A stretch of DNA of 35,293 bases from an uncultured Ruminococcus sp. (GTDB lineage Bacteria > Bacillota > Clostridia > Oscillospirales > Ruminococcaceae). The notes under the pieces are model-generated. The model did not search any database, was not told the DNA's origin, and worked only from the letters and a program-made list of their open reading frames with translations. The stretch covers positions 1 through 35,293 of the forward strand of contig CAADWP010000160.1 of assembly GCA_900752785.1 (NCBI GenBank), written 5' to 3'. Of this stretch, positions 7,458 to 15,552 are shown piece after piece (positions within the stretch are counted from its first letter, which is position 1; each line of letters opens with the position of its first letter). The position numbers were made by a program, and so were the translations under genes.

Positions 7458-8114
7458 TTAATCCCAGATCGGCTTCACGTAAATTTTTGCCTCAAAAACG
7501 TCAGAGCTGTCGGAAAGCTCCGCACATTGCTCGGGATATACGGTAAACGCGATCGGCAGGCCTGTTTTGCGTGAAATACTCTCAGCAAACCGCCTTGACC
7601 CCTCTACGATATCAAAAGTTGTTTCACAGCCGAGATTGGTATTATTCACAATCGCCGTATGTCTCATTCTCGCAGCCGCCTCGATCTCATACATCAGCGT
7701 AACAGCCTCCTCGGGAGAAGCAGTAAGATAGCGGCGCTGATTGACCACATAGAGCATCTCAAGACTGTCGCCATACTTTGAAAGCGCCTCGGCATACCGT
7801 CCAAGCGCAGTCGCCCCCGCATCGTCGCCGCCTACATCAATAATAAGGCAGTCCTCGCTTGCGGCAAGCTGCTCAACGTCAAACTGTATCGACGGGATAT
7901 CGAGATTGCTGCAAGCAAAATCAGGAGCAATAAGTTTTATACCCTTCTCCTCAAAAAGCTGCCTGAAATCGGCAGTACGGAAATAGGGATTGACTATATC
8001 AAGATCTACAACTGCCGCAGATTTACCCTCCTCAGCAGCTCTCACGGCTAAATTTACGGAAAGATTAGTCTTTCCGCTGCCGTAATGACCTGTAATTATT
8101 GTAATTTTCTTCAT
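7458..8114 (-). CDS. MinD/ParA-like P-loop ATPase next to the oxidoreductase operon
   Basis: A 218-residue single-domain NTPase. The Walker A loop is GHYGSGKT at 9-16, followed by AVVDLDIVNPYFRT (the deviant-Walker/SIMIBI style) and LIIDVGGDDAG as the Walker B region. It is not a chromosome partner: no parB is nearby. It lies just upstream of korD on the same strand, after a strong promoter, which suggests a role in assembly or regulation of the oxidoreductase or its Fe-S clusters. That role is an inference from context; the motif class is seen directly. Confidence 0.8.
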   Translation of the reverse strand: MKKITIITGHYGSGKTNLSVNLAVRAAEEGKSAAVVDLDIVNPYFRTADFRQLFEEKGIKLIAPDFACSNLDIPSIQFDVEQLAASEDCLIIDVGGDDAGATALGRYAEALSKYGDSLEMLYVVNQRRYLTASPEEAVTLMYEIEAAARMRHTAIVNNTNLGCETTFDIVEGSRRFAESISRKTGLPIAFTVYPEQCAELSDSSDVFEAKIYVKPIWD

Positions 8115-8164
8115 AATATCCTTTCATATGACTATTAGTCGGAATAAACGAACTTATACAATAT

Positions 8165-8193
8165 ATTATAACACAACACAAATACAATTGCAA
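8165..8193 (-). promoter_or_regulatory. Sigma-A promoter for the ATPase and oxidoreductase operon
   Basis: On the minus strand TTGCAA and TATAAT are separated by 17 bases, with the -10 box at 8165-8170, about 50 bases upstream of the ATPase ATG. No other clear promoter was seen before korD. Confidence 0.75.
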
Positions 8194-8248
8194 GAAATAG
8201 TTTATGGCAATTTTTGTACATTAGCAACAAAAACTTATCAATTGGATT

Positions 8249-8280
8249 AAAAAAAGCCCGCCCTGCCGTCAAAACGGCAA
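8249..8280 (-). terminator. Probable terminator after the acpP end of the fatty-acid operon
   Basis: On the minus strand the stem TGCCGT/ACGGCA (8264-8269 with 8274-8279) is followed by GGGCGGGC and then a run of seven T. The 8-base gap before the T run is unusual, so this may be an imperfect terminator. Confidence 0.55.
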
Positions 8281-8299
8281 GACAGTCCCCTGAGGACAT

Positions 8300-8362
8300 G
8301 TCCATATAGGATCTATGTATTTGATTTCGGTCATAATTTTGACAAATACAAGGCGAAGATTT
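8300..8362 (+). repeat. Dispersed repeat R1, copy 1 (partial)
   Basis: Reads GTCCATATAGGATC, then the core TCATAATTTTGACAAATACA, then AGGCGAA. The same order with small changes occurs at 16530-16596 and 24209-24270. This copy has no matching right end; it runs into the hairpin element that starts near 8371. Confidence 0.7.
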
Positions 8363-8370
8363 AAGGCAGC

Positions 8371-8577
8371 ACCCCAATCAATGTTAACAACTTAAGGGAC
8401 TTTGTGCCTTTAACTTTTCTTAAAGAATATTCAATCTTTGGCGATAGCCATAATTATTTCAAATACCTATGGTATTTGAAATAATTAATACTGGGTTTCC
8501 AAAGGGTTGTATAACCCTTTGGCAGGGGTTTCAAGGGGACAGCGTCCCCTCTTAAGTTGTTGGCATTGATTCCCCAA
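8371..8577. repeat. Roughly 200-base element: terminal inverted repeats with three internal hairpins
   Basis: The ends AATCAATGTTAACAACTTAAG (8376-8396, 21 bases with the last G) and 8551-8571 are inverted copies with about two differences. Inside are a perfect 17-base stem with a TAT loop (8451-8467 and 8471-8487), a 10-base stem CCAAAGGGTT with GTAT loop (8499-8522), and a 7-base stem AGGGGAC/GTCCCCT (8534-8550). Nothing in it codes for protein. It fits a miniature mobile element or a structured RNA in the 520-base gap between acpP and the ATPase gene. Confidence 0.75.
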
Positions 8578-8634
8578 TCCCCGTCAAAATTTGCCGGAAA
8601 ATTACAAAACACCCCATTGAACAGAGCCTTAAAA

Positions 8635-8874
8635 TTATTCCTCGGATTCAGTATTCTTTTCGATGTAGTTGGAAATGTCGCCTACGGTCTTGATCTCCTC
8701 AACAGCCTCGTCGGGAATAGAAATATCAAATTCATCCTCGATAGTAGTGATAAGATCAACAATGTCGAGAGAATCTGCGCCAAGATCATCCTGAATATTA
8801 GCCTCAGCGGTAACCTCTCCTTCATCAACACCAAGCTGCTCAGCAATAATGCCCTTGAGTTTTTCAAAAATCAT
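8635..8874 (-). CDS. acpP: Acyl carrier protein
   Basis: A 79-residue acidic protein with [10 protein letters not shown]; Ser35 is the 4'-phosphopantetheine attachment site. It carries the growing acyl chain between the Fab enzymes. It lies last in the fatty-acid operon, 54 bases after accA, with TAAAGGAGG before the ATG. In many Firmicutes acpP sits beside fabH or plsX, so the position after accA is unusual. Confidence 0.95.
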   Translation of the reverse strand: MIFEKLKGIIAEQLGVDEGEVTAEANIQDDLGADSLDIVDLITTIEDEFDISIPDEAVEEIKTVGDISNYIEKNTESEE

Positions 8875-8928
8875 TATAATTTCCTCCTTTATATATGGTT
8901 CACGGCATATACCGCAAACAAAAACGGT

Positions 8929-9735
8929 TCATTCTGTGAACTCACCGATTTTTCTAAACTTAGTATACCGTTCTTTCAGTAAAACGTCAATATCTATTTG
9001 ACATTTTTCCGGAATTTTTTGTGACAAATATTCTTTAATATTTTCCGAAATTTTGTCTAAATCGTTATGTGCGCCGCCGAGCGGCTCCTCAATAATGGTT
9101 TCCGCAACGCCGAGAGACACCATATCTTCCGCGGTAATACGCATAATATTGCACGCCTCCTGCTCACGGGAAGCGTCTTTCCAAAGAATGCTTGCAAAGC
9201 CTCTTGGCGAAAGAACAGAGTACTGCGCATTTTCAAGCATGGCAAGCTCATCGCATACTCCAAGCGCAAGCGCACCTCCGCTTCCTGCTTCTCCGAGAAC
9301 GATAGAGATTATAGGTGTGCGCAAAGTCATGAACTCGGCAATATTTTTGGCAATCGCTTCTCCCTGACCTCGTTCCTCGGCAGATATTCCGCAGAATGCT
9401 CCGGGAGTGTCTATGAAGCAGACAATAGGTCTATGGAATTTTTCAGCCTGCCTTGCAATTCGCAAAGCCTTTCTGTACCCCTCCGGATGGGGCATTGCAA
9501 AGTTACATTCTTTATTTTCATTAATATTCCTGCCCTTGACCTCTGCAATAACAGTCACGGGAATATTGCAGATACGCGCCACGCCGCTTATGATCGCCTT
9601 ATCGTCGCCAAAAAGCCTGTCTCCATGCATTTCGTACCAGTCTGTAAATATAAGCGGGATGTAATCTCTAATAGTAGGTCTGCCCTTTGCATGAACAAGC
9701 TGTAATCTCTCCCATGCGGTTTTTTTCTCATCCAT
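8929..9735 (-). CDS. accA: Acetyl-CoA carboxylase carboxyltransferase, alpha subunit
   Basis: A 268-residue alpha carboxyltransferase subunit. With AccD it moves the carboxyl group from carboxybiotin to acetyl-CoA, giving malonyl-CoA for fatty-acid synthesis. Family segments are DYIPLIFTDWYEMHGDRLFG, NFAMPHPEGYRKALR, FIDTPGAFCG and the oxyanion-forming GEAGSGGALALG. It is shorter than the E. coli protein (319) because the N-terminal helical part is reduced, which is common in this group. Its AAGGAGG site lies inside the last codons of accD, and only 3 bases separate the two genes, so expression is coupled. Confidence 0.95.
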   Translation of the reverse strand: MDEKKTAWERLQLVHAKGRPTIRDYIPLIFTDWYEMHGDRLFGDDKAIISGVARICNIPVTVIAEVKGRNINENKECNFAMPHPEGYRKALRIARQAEKFHRPIVCFIDTPGAFCGISAEERGQGEAIAKNIAEFMTLRTPIISIVLGEAGSGGALALGVCDELAMLENAQYSVLSPRGFASILWKDASREQEACNIMRITAEDMVSLGVAETIIEEPLGGAHNDLDKISENIKEYLSQKIPEKCQIDIDVLLKERYTKFRKIGEFTE

Positions 9736-9738
9736 AAA

Positions 9739-10584
9739 TCAGACCTCCTTTTTATTATAACCGTGAAGCTTCAGCAGATGAGAAAGCACACTGCGCATTT
9801 TTTTACGCTCGACGATCATGTCGACAAAGCCTTTTTCCATCTGGAACTCGGCAAGCTGGAAATCCTCGGGAAGCCTCTGCTTTATAGTCCCTTCAATAAC
9901 ACGTCTTCCTGCAAATCCCACAAGCACTTTCGGCTCAGCGATAATAATGTCGCCAAGAGAAGCAAAGCTTGCCGTAACGCCGCCCGTTGTAGGGTCGGTA
10001 AGAACTGTAATATAAAGACCGCCCTTGTCGCTGTGAAGCTTAACAGCGCCTGAAGTCTTAGCCATCTGCATAAGCGAAACTATCCCCTCCTGCATACGCG
10101 CTCCGCCGGAACAAGTAAACATAACGACCGGCAGATCGTTCTCGGCGGCATATTCAAAAGCTCGCGTTACCTTTTCGCCGACAACGCTTCCCATACTTCC
10201 CATCATATAGCGAGAATCCATAACTCCGACAACGCAAGGAGAACCCTTGATAAGAGCAGTACCCGTAATGATAGCGTCACACAGCCCTGTGCTGTCCCTT
10301 AGCTGCTCCTGCTTCTCCTCATACTCGGGGAAATCAATGGGATTGCCGCTTTTCAGTCCTGCATCAAGCTCTTTGAAGCTGTCCTTATCAACGGTAATGG
10401 AAATACGCTCCTGAGCAGAAAGCCTGCCGTGGTAACCGCATTTAGGACATACGCGGCGTATCTCCTCATAATGTACAAGGGGCGAAAGCTCCTGACATCT
10501 GGGACACTTAAACATAGGCGGTTTATACTCATCGTCGCCATCGTTAAAACGTTTTTTTACAACCTTAAAAAAATCCTCAAGCAT
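9739..10584 (-). CDS. accD: Acetyl-CoA carboxylase carboxyltransferase, beta subunit
   Basis: A 281-residue beta carboxyltransferase subunit, partner of AccA. It has the N-terminal zinc ribbon (Cys27/30 and Cys46/49) and the crotonase-like core with MDSRYMMGSMGSVVGEK, FTCSGGARMQEGI and TGGVTASFASLGD. The start is supported by AAGGGG 11 bases upstream. Length is normal for the family. Confidence 0.95.
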   Translation of the reverse strand: MLEDFFKVVKKRFNDGDDEYKPPMFKCPRCQELSPLVHYEEIRRVCPKCGYHGRLSAQERISITVDKDSFKELDAGLKSGNPIDFPEYEEKQEQLRDSTGLCDAIITGTALIKGSPCVVGVMDSRYMMGSMGSVVGEKVTRAFEYAAENDLPVVMFTCSGGARMQEGIVSLMQMAKTSGAVKLHSDKGGLYITVLTDPTTGGVTASFASLGDIIIAEPKVLVGFAGRRVIEGTIKQRLPEDFQLAEFQMEKGFVDMIVERKKMRSVLSHLLKLHGYNKKEV

Positions 10585-10639
10585 TTATTTCACTGCCCCT
10601 TAATCATAATTTATCAGCAGACAACGCGTCTCCGGCTTT

Positions 10640-11998
10640 TTATTTTGCATTGCCTTTTACTTTCATATAGCGGTTCAGAAAACCGTTGTCATAATTACCG
10701 CTCCTGAAATCAGGATGCTTGATAATTTCAAGCTGAAAGTCAATATTCGTATCTACTCCGTCCACAATAAATTCGGAAAGCGCCCATTTCATCTTGTTTA
10801 TGGCGTCATCCCTGTCCGAGCCGTGAACAATAAGCTTGCTTATCATCGAGTCGTAGTAAGGAGTAATGGTATATCCCTGATAAACAGCGCCGTCGATTCT
10901 TACACCGGGACCGCCGGGAACATAAAGCGCCGTGATTGTACCAGGAGACGGACGAAAATCAAGCTTGGGATTTTCCGCATTGATACGGCATTCTATAGCA
11001 TGACCCGTAAGCTTTACATCATCCTGTGAAACGCTTAAAGGCAGTCCGGCAGCTATCTCGATCTGAGCCTTTACAAGATCAAAGCCGGTTACCTCTTCAG
11101 TGATCGGATGCTCCACTTGAATACGCGTATTCATTTCCATGAAATAAAAGTCTCTGTTCTCATCCACAAGAAATTCAATCGTTCCGACGTTGTAATATCC
11201 GCTTTGCTTGGCGGCAGCTATAGCAGCCTCCCCCATTTTTCTGCGCAGCTCATCATTAACGATAGGACTCGGGCATTCCTCAAGAACTTTCTGATTGCGC
11301 CTCTGCATCGAGCAGTCGCGTTCACCGAGATATATATAATTTCCAAATTTATCGGCAGCAATCTGTATCTCGACATGATGAGGATTTATAAGAAATTTTT
11401 CAATATAAACGGAATCGTCGCCAAAGAAATTCTTAGCCTCCTGCTGAGCGGCTGTCATCTGCGCCTCAAGCTCCTCGGGAGTATCTATACGGCGTATTCC
11501 GCGTCCGCCGCCGCCTGCCGAAGCCTTAACAAGTATAGGATAGCCTGCTTCGCCGGCGATCCTCTTTGCTTCGTCAATGTTAGCAACAGCTCCCTTTGAG
11601 CCGGGAATAACAGGAACTCCGACCGCTGCCACCGTCTCTTTGGCAACAGCCTTATCTCCGAGCATTTCAATAGATTCATATGAAGGACCGATAAAAACAA
11701 GCCCGTATTTTTCGCAAAGTCTTGCAAATTCGGCATTTTCCGACAGGAATCCGAAACCCGGATGGATAGCCTCCGCGCCTGTATTGAGAGCAGCTTGAAT
11801 GATCGCGTTCATATTAAGATAGCTGTCCTTAGTCGCAGGGGGACCAATGCATACGGACTCGTCGGCTATCTGTGCATGGAGCGAATTCCTATCAGCAGTT
11901 GAATAAACTGCAACACAGCGCACTCCAAGCTCACGGCAGGCTCTTATAATCCGAACCGCGATCTCGCCGCGGTTGGCGATCAAAATTTTTCTGAACAT
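10640..11998 (-). CDS. accC: Acetyl-CoA carboxylase, biotin carboxylase subunit
   Basis: A 452-residue ATP-grasp enzyme that carboxylates the biotin of AccB using bicarbonate and ATP. Seen in order: MFRKILIANRGEIAVRIIRA at the start, the HPGFGFLSENAEFA segment, the Gly-rich ATP loop KASAGGGGRGIR, and MEMNTRIQVEHPITE near residue 290. The ATG at 11998 follows the fabZ TAA after one base and uses an AAGGA that lies within the fabZ 3' end; longer in-frame starts would lie inside fabZ and are rejected. Confidence 0.95.
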   Translation of the reverse strand: MFRKILIANRGEIAVRIIRACRELGVRCVAVYSTADRNSLHAQIADESVCIGPPATKDSYLNMNAIIQAALNTGAEAIHPGFGFLSENAEFARLCEKYGLVFIGPSYESIEMLGDKAVAKETVAAVGVPVIPGSKGAVANIDEAKRIAGEAGYPILVKASAGGGGRGIRRIDTPEELEAQMTAAQQEAKNFFGDDSVYIEKFLINPHHVEIQIAADKFGNYIYLGERDCSMQRRNQKVLEECPSPIVNDELRRKMGEAAIAAAKQSGYYNVGTIEFLVDENRDFYFMEMNTRIQVEHPITEEVTGFDLVKAQIEIAAGLPLSVSQDDVKLTGHAIECRINAENPKLDFRPSPGTITALYVPGGPGVRIDGAVYQGYTITPYYDSMISKLIVHGSDRDDAINKMKWALSEFIVDGVDTNIDFQLEIIKHPDFRSGNYDNGFLNRYMKVKGNAK

Positions 11999-11999
11999 T

Positions 12000-12452
12000 T
12001 TATTCATCCTTACTTGCATCTGCAACCACAAAGGTTATTTCGCAGGAAACAGCTTTTTTTCCGTTAACTGTGGCAAGCGCCTTGCCCGTGCCGACAGGGC
12101 CGCGCTGACGAATGATCTCGACCTCAAGCTCAAGCACATCTCCCGGAAGAACCTGCTTTCTGAACTTAGCCTTGTCTATACCGCCGAAAAGACCGATCTT
12201 TCCCTTATATTCAGGCATTGAAAGCATACATACAGCCCCTGCCTGAGCGAGCATCTCGATAATAAGAACACCCGGAGTTACCGGATATTCTGGAAAATGC
12301 CCCTTGAACCAGAATTCATCCTCTTTAATATATTTTCTTGCCTTGACCTTAACGCCGACTTCCATTTCAATGATTTCATCAATAAGAAGAAACGGATCGC
12401 GGTGGGGAATGATTTCCATTATCTGTTCTTTATTCATTAATACATCTGCCAT
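12000..12452 (-). CDS. fabZ: 3-hydroxyacyl-ACP dehydratase FabZ
   Basis: A 150-residue hot-dog-fold dehydratase that removes water from 3-hydroxyacyl-ACP to give trans-2-enoyl-ACP. The catalytic His lies in KGHFPEYPVTPGVL and the conserved Glu in LIIEMLAQAG; IPHRDPFLLIDEI is the family start motif. GGGAGG lies 7 bases before the ATG at 12452, favouring MADVLMNKEQ over an ATG 8 codons upstream. It sits between accB and accC as in many Clostridia. Confidence 0.95.
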   Translation of the reverse strand: MADVLMNKEQIMEIIPHRDPFLLIDEIIEMEVGVKVKARKYIKEDEFWFKGHFPEYPVTPGVLIIEMLAQAGAVCMLSMPEYKGKIGLFGGIDKAKFRKQVLPGDVLELEVEIIRQRGPVGTGKALATVNGKKAVSCEITFVVADASKDE

Positions 12453-12489
12453 TTGGTTTCCTCCCTTTACTAACAAATATTCTGCGGTA

Positions 12490-12960
12490 TTATCCGATTA
12501 TCATGATCGGCTGATCGAATTCCACAGCCTGACCGTCAGAAACAAGTATTTCCTTAACAACACCGTCAAATTCAGACTGTACCTCATTCATGAGCTTCAT
12601 TGACTCGATTATCATTATGACGTCGCCCTTTTTAACAGAATCTCCTATGCGAACGAAAGGCGCTTTATCAGGAGAGGGCGCGGCATAAAATGTGCCGACA
12701 ATGGGCGATTTCACAACGTTTCCGCTTATTGCCGGACTCTGCACCGCATCATTGACCTGAACAGCAGCGGGGTTCTGAGGCAAAGCAGGCATCTTAGCAT
12801 CAGTCATTGCAGGAAACGCGAACGGTTCAAGTTTTCTGCCCTTGACAGTGATCTTATTGTCTCCGGATTGGATCGTAAGCTCGGAAAGCTCACCCTTAGC
12901 GACGATCTCCGCAAGCTTTTCTATGGTCGCAATATCAAGCTGACCGTAAATTTTATCCAT
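12490..12960 (-). CDS. accB: Biotin carboxyl carrier protein of acetyl-CoA carboxylase
   Basis: A 156-residue carrier. The N-terminal part (about 1-45) is followed by an Ala/Pro-rich flexible link (about 45-80) and the biotinyl domain. The biotin site is Lys122 in ESMKLMNEV; Ser replaces the more common Ala before MK, which occurs in some relatives. The segment SPIVGTFYAAPSPDKAPFV contains the protruding thumb typical of acetyl-CoA carboxylase carriers. AccC loads it and AccA/AccD use it. Confidence 0.94.
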   Translation of the reverse strand: MDKIYGQLDIATIEKLAEIVAKGELSELTIQSGDNKITVKGRKLEPFAFPAMTDAKMPALPQNPAAVQVNDAVQSPAISGNVVKSPIVGTFYAAPSPDKAPFVRIGDSVKKGDVIMIIESMKLMNEVQSEFDGVVKEILVSDGQAVEFDQPIMIIG

Positions 12961-12972
12961 TATAGCTCCTCC

Positions 12973-14229
12973 TTAATATGTGACCTTTTTGAAGCATAGG
13001 GTTGCATTATGACCGCCGAATCCCAGCGAATTTGACAGCGCCGCCCTTACTTCCTGATTTATATTGCCTTCGGTACAGTAGTTCAAATCACATTCCTCGT
13101 CAGGGACCTGATATCCGACAGTAGCGTGAATAAATCCCTCCTGAACGGATTTTGCACATACGATAGCCTCAACTGCGCCTGCCGCTCCGAGAAGATGACC
13201 GATCATAGACTTTGTCGAGCTTATTTTAACATTTTTCGCCGCATCCCCGAAAGCGAGCTTAATAGCCGCCGTTTCGTACTTATCGTTAAGACCTGTGGAT
13301 GTACCGTGAGCGTTAATGTAATCTATCTCTGACGGAATAAGCCCTGCCTCCTGCATAGCAATAGACATACCCACTCCGGCAGCCTCTCCCGTAGGCATAG
13401 GCGAAGTCATATGATAACCATCACAGGTAGCTCCGTAACCTGCAACTTCCGCATAGATCTTAGCTCCGCGCGCTTTTGCATGTTCAAATTCCTCAAGAAC
13501 GAGAACACCGCTTCCCTCGCCAAGAACAAAACCGTTTCGCTCCTTGTCGAAAGGAACGGAAGCCCGCGACAGATCGTCGCTCTTTGTAAGCGCTTTCATA
13601 TTTGCAAATCCGCCGAGGGTAAATTCGGTATTGGTGCTTTCCGTTCCGCCTGCAAGACAAACGTCAAGATAGCCGTCCTTTATTTTGCGAAAAGCCTCGC
13701 CCAGCGCGTGAGTACCCGAAGCGCAAGCTGAAGAAACATCGTAATTTGCGCCTCTGAAGCCTGTTTTCATTGAAATTGTTCCGGCAGCCATATTGCTTAT
13801 CATCATGGGGATAAAAAAGACTGAGATCCTTCCCGGACCCTTTTCCAAGTACTTTTCATGCTCGGATAAAGTGAGATCAATTCCGCCGATACCGGAACCT
13901 ATGATAACTCCCGCCCTATATGGATCAACATCCGAAAAATCCGTTCCGGCGTCAGTCATAGCCTCATGTGCGGCAGCAACGGCAAACTTTGTAAATCTAT
14001 CCATACGTTTTGCTTCTTTTTTGTCAAAGCATCCCTTGACATCATAGTAATCGGCTTCGTCAAAATCACGTACAGCGCCGCTTATTTTAATGCCTGTACG
14101 CTCCGTATCAAAATTATCTATAAAGGAAAATCCGATCTTATTTGCTTTTATACCCTCCCAGAATTTATCAACGCCTGTTCCAAGGGGAGTAACGGCGCCC
14201 ATTCCGGTAATTACAACTCGTCTGCTCAT
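12973..14229 (-). CDS. fabF: 3-oxoacyl-ACP synthase II
   Basis: A 418-residue condensing enzyme for chain elongation with malonyl-ACP. The Cys-His-His triad is visible: Cys169 in SSACASGTHAL, His in NAHGTSTGLND and His in IGHLLGAAGAVE. A start 14 codons upstream is possible, but AAAGGA 6 bases before the ATG at 14229 gives MSRRVVITGMG, the usual family start. No fabM, fabN or second condensing enzyme is nearby, so unsaturated fatty-acid formation is not explained here. Confidence 0.96.
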   Translation of the reverse strand: MSRRVVITGMGAVTPLGTGVDKFWEGIKANKIGFSFIDNFDTERTGIKISGAVRDFDEADYYDVKGCFDKKEAKRMDRFTKFAVAAAHEAMTDAGTDFSDVDPYRAGVIIGSGIGGIDLTLSEHEKYLEKGPGRISVFFIPMMISNMAAGTISMKTGFRGANYDVSSACASGTHALGEAFRKIKDGYLDVCLAGGTESTNTEFTLGGFANMKALTKSDDLSRASVPFDKERNGFVLGEGSGVLVLEEFEHAKARGAKIYAEVAGYGATCDGYHMTSPMPTGEAAGVGMSIAMQEAGLIPSEIDYINAHGTSTGLNDKYETAAIKLAFGDAAKNVKISSTKSMIGHLLGAAGAVEAIVCAKSVQEGFIHATVGYQVPDEECDLNYCTEGNINQEVRAALSNSLGFGGHNATLCFKKVTY

Positions 14230-14254
14230 AAAAATTCCTTTCACTTTATTTATA

Positions 14255-14338
14255 TTTAAACTGCCCTGCACATACGCTCGCTATCGCTCCGTGCGTAATA
14301 GCAGCAGCAAACTCCAAAAATATTTGTCGTTTGCTGTA
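14255..14338 (-). repeat. Dispersed repeat R2, copy A
   Basis: On the minus strand it reads a CAGCAAAC...GTTTGCTG hairpin (14305-14336), then ACGGAGCGATAGCGAGCGTA and TGTGCAGGGCAGTTT. The same order occurs on the plus strand at 24021-24110. This copy lies between fabG and fabF in the direction of their transcription, so it would be part of that mRNA. Confidence 0.65.
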
Positions 14339-14355
14339 AAATGACCATGACGAGG

Positions 14356-15096
14356 TCACATAGACAATCCGCCCGAAATTTCAATGACCTGTCCGGTAAC
14401 GTAAGACGAATCCCCGGAAACAAGGAAAGAAACAACGGAAGCGATCTCCTCCGGTTCGCCGTAACGCTTCATTGCAACAGCGTCCAGCATCTTAGCCTTT
14501 ATCTCGTCCGAGAGAACATCTGTCATCGGCGTACGGATAAGTCCGGGAGCAACGGCGTTGCAGGTTATATTTTTCCTGCCGTATTCCTTGGCGATAGTCT
14601 TTGTCATACCTATAATCGCCGCCTTTGAAGCGGAATAATTCACCTGCCCTGGATTTCCGTAAAGCCCCGCAACAGAGGAAACATTAACTATCCTGCCGAA
14701 TTTCTGCTTCATCATAACAGGACATACCTGCTTGAGCATATTATATACGCTTTTTTGATTAACAGCAATAACAACGTCGTAATCCTCCTCTTTCATCCGG
14801 GCAAGAAGAGTATCCTTAGTGATTCCGGCATTATTAACGAGAGCCTCTATGCTGCCCATAACTTCTTTTATGTTCTTTACCATTGCCTCACACTGACCAT
14901 AGTTCGAAACATCCGCAGCAAAACACTCAGCCTTAACGCCAAAAGCTCTGCACTCCTCTGCAACGGCAAGAGCCTTTTCCTTATCGCTCTCGCTCGGATA
15001 ATGATTTATTGCAACGTCAAAACCGTCCTTTGCAAGTCTCTTTGCTATGCACGCACCGATGCCCTGTGATGCACCTGTAATAATTGCTGTAGCCAT
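14356..15096 (-). CDS. fabG: 3-oxoacyl-ACP reductase FabG
   Basis: A 246-residue short-chain dehydrogenase that reduces 3-oxoacyl-ACP with NADPH. The nucleotide loop TGASQGIG is at 7-14, LVNNAGITKD follows, and the catalytic triad is Ser141, Tyr154 and Lys158 (NYSASKAA). The C-terminal GQVIEISGGLSM is typical. GGAGG lies about 11 bases before the ATG. Confidence 0.95.
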   Translation of the reverse strand: MATAIITGASQGIGACIAKRLAKDGFDVAINHYPSESDKEKALAVAEECRAFGVKAECFAADVSNYGQCEAMVKNIKEVMGSIEALVNNAGITKDTLLARMKEEDYDVVIAVNQKSVYNMLKQVCPVMMKQKFGRIVNVSSVAGLYGNPGQVNYSASKAAIIGMTKTIAKEYGRKNITCNAVAPGLIRTPMTDVLSDEIKAKMLDAVAMKRYGEPEEIASVVSFLVSGDSSYVTGQVIEISGGLSM

Positions 15097-15102
15097 ATTT
15101 TA

Positions 15103-15552
15103 TTAATCCTCCGATTTATTAAATTTTATACTGTCAGTCATAATTTTATATCCGCCGATGTTATTGTATTTTTCGTCATAGCTGTCCGAATCATAAGAAA
15201 CAATTTTATCTTCATAGAGATTATCGGTGGATTCTTCATAATAATCCATATCATACGTAGGAAGTGTTTCATCTCCGATAGGATTATATTTTTCTCTTAT
15301 ATCAAACTCCGCAAAAATCCTGTCACACTTTTCGCAATACCCTGCCGGAACGATTGTCCCTGCTTTCTTTACAGCAGTTCTTTTGTCATATGCATTTTTT
15401 AATATATGACTTTCGTTATATTTGACTGTTTCGTCGGAATACCAATTTACATATTGAGTGAAATTTAAACTATGTTCCGCCGGCAGTGCAATTTTTCCGG
15501 TTTCAAGTTCTTCACCGCATATGGGACAGTATCTGAAACTTAATTTACTCAT
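15103..15552 (-). CDS. Zinc-ribbon protein with acidic Tyr-rich tail, inside the fatty-acid operon
   Basis: A 149-residue protein I cannot name. It has a split zinc ribbon, Cys9/12 (YCPICGEEL) and Cys73/76 (YCEKCDRIF), with a 60-residue insertion between the pairs, and a tail of about 55 residues rich in Asp, Glu and Tyr (MDYYEESTDN, SYDSDSYDEKYNN). It resembles small zinc-ribbon domains of the DUF6487 type; this match is uncertain. Its ATG overlaps the fabK stop by 4 bases (ATGA), and fabG follows 6 bases later, so it is translationally coupled within the operon. No signal peptide or membrane helix is seen. A link to lipid synthesis is suggested only by position. Confidence 0.75.
   Translation of the reverse strand: MSKLSFRYCPICGEELETGKIALPAEHSLNFTQYVNWYSDETVKYNESHILKNAYDKRTAVKKAGTIVPAGYCEKCDRIFAEFDIREKYNPIGDETLPTYDMDYYEESTDNLYEDKIVSYDSDSYDEKYNNIGGYKIMTDSIKFNKSED

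Noticed and set aside
8557..8982. Plus-strand open frame across acpP
   Set aside because: Antisense to acpP, whose phosphopantetheine Ser motif is unmistakable.
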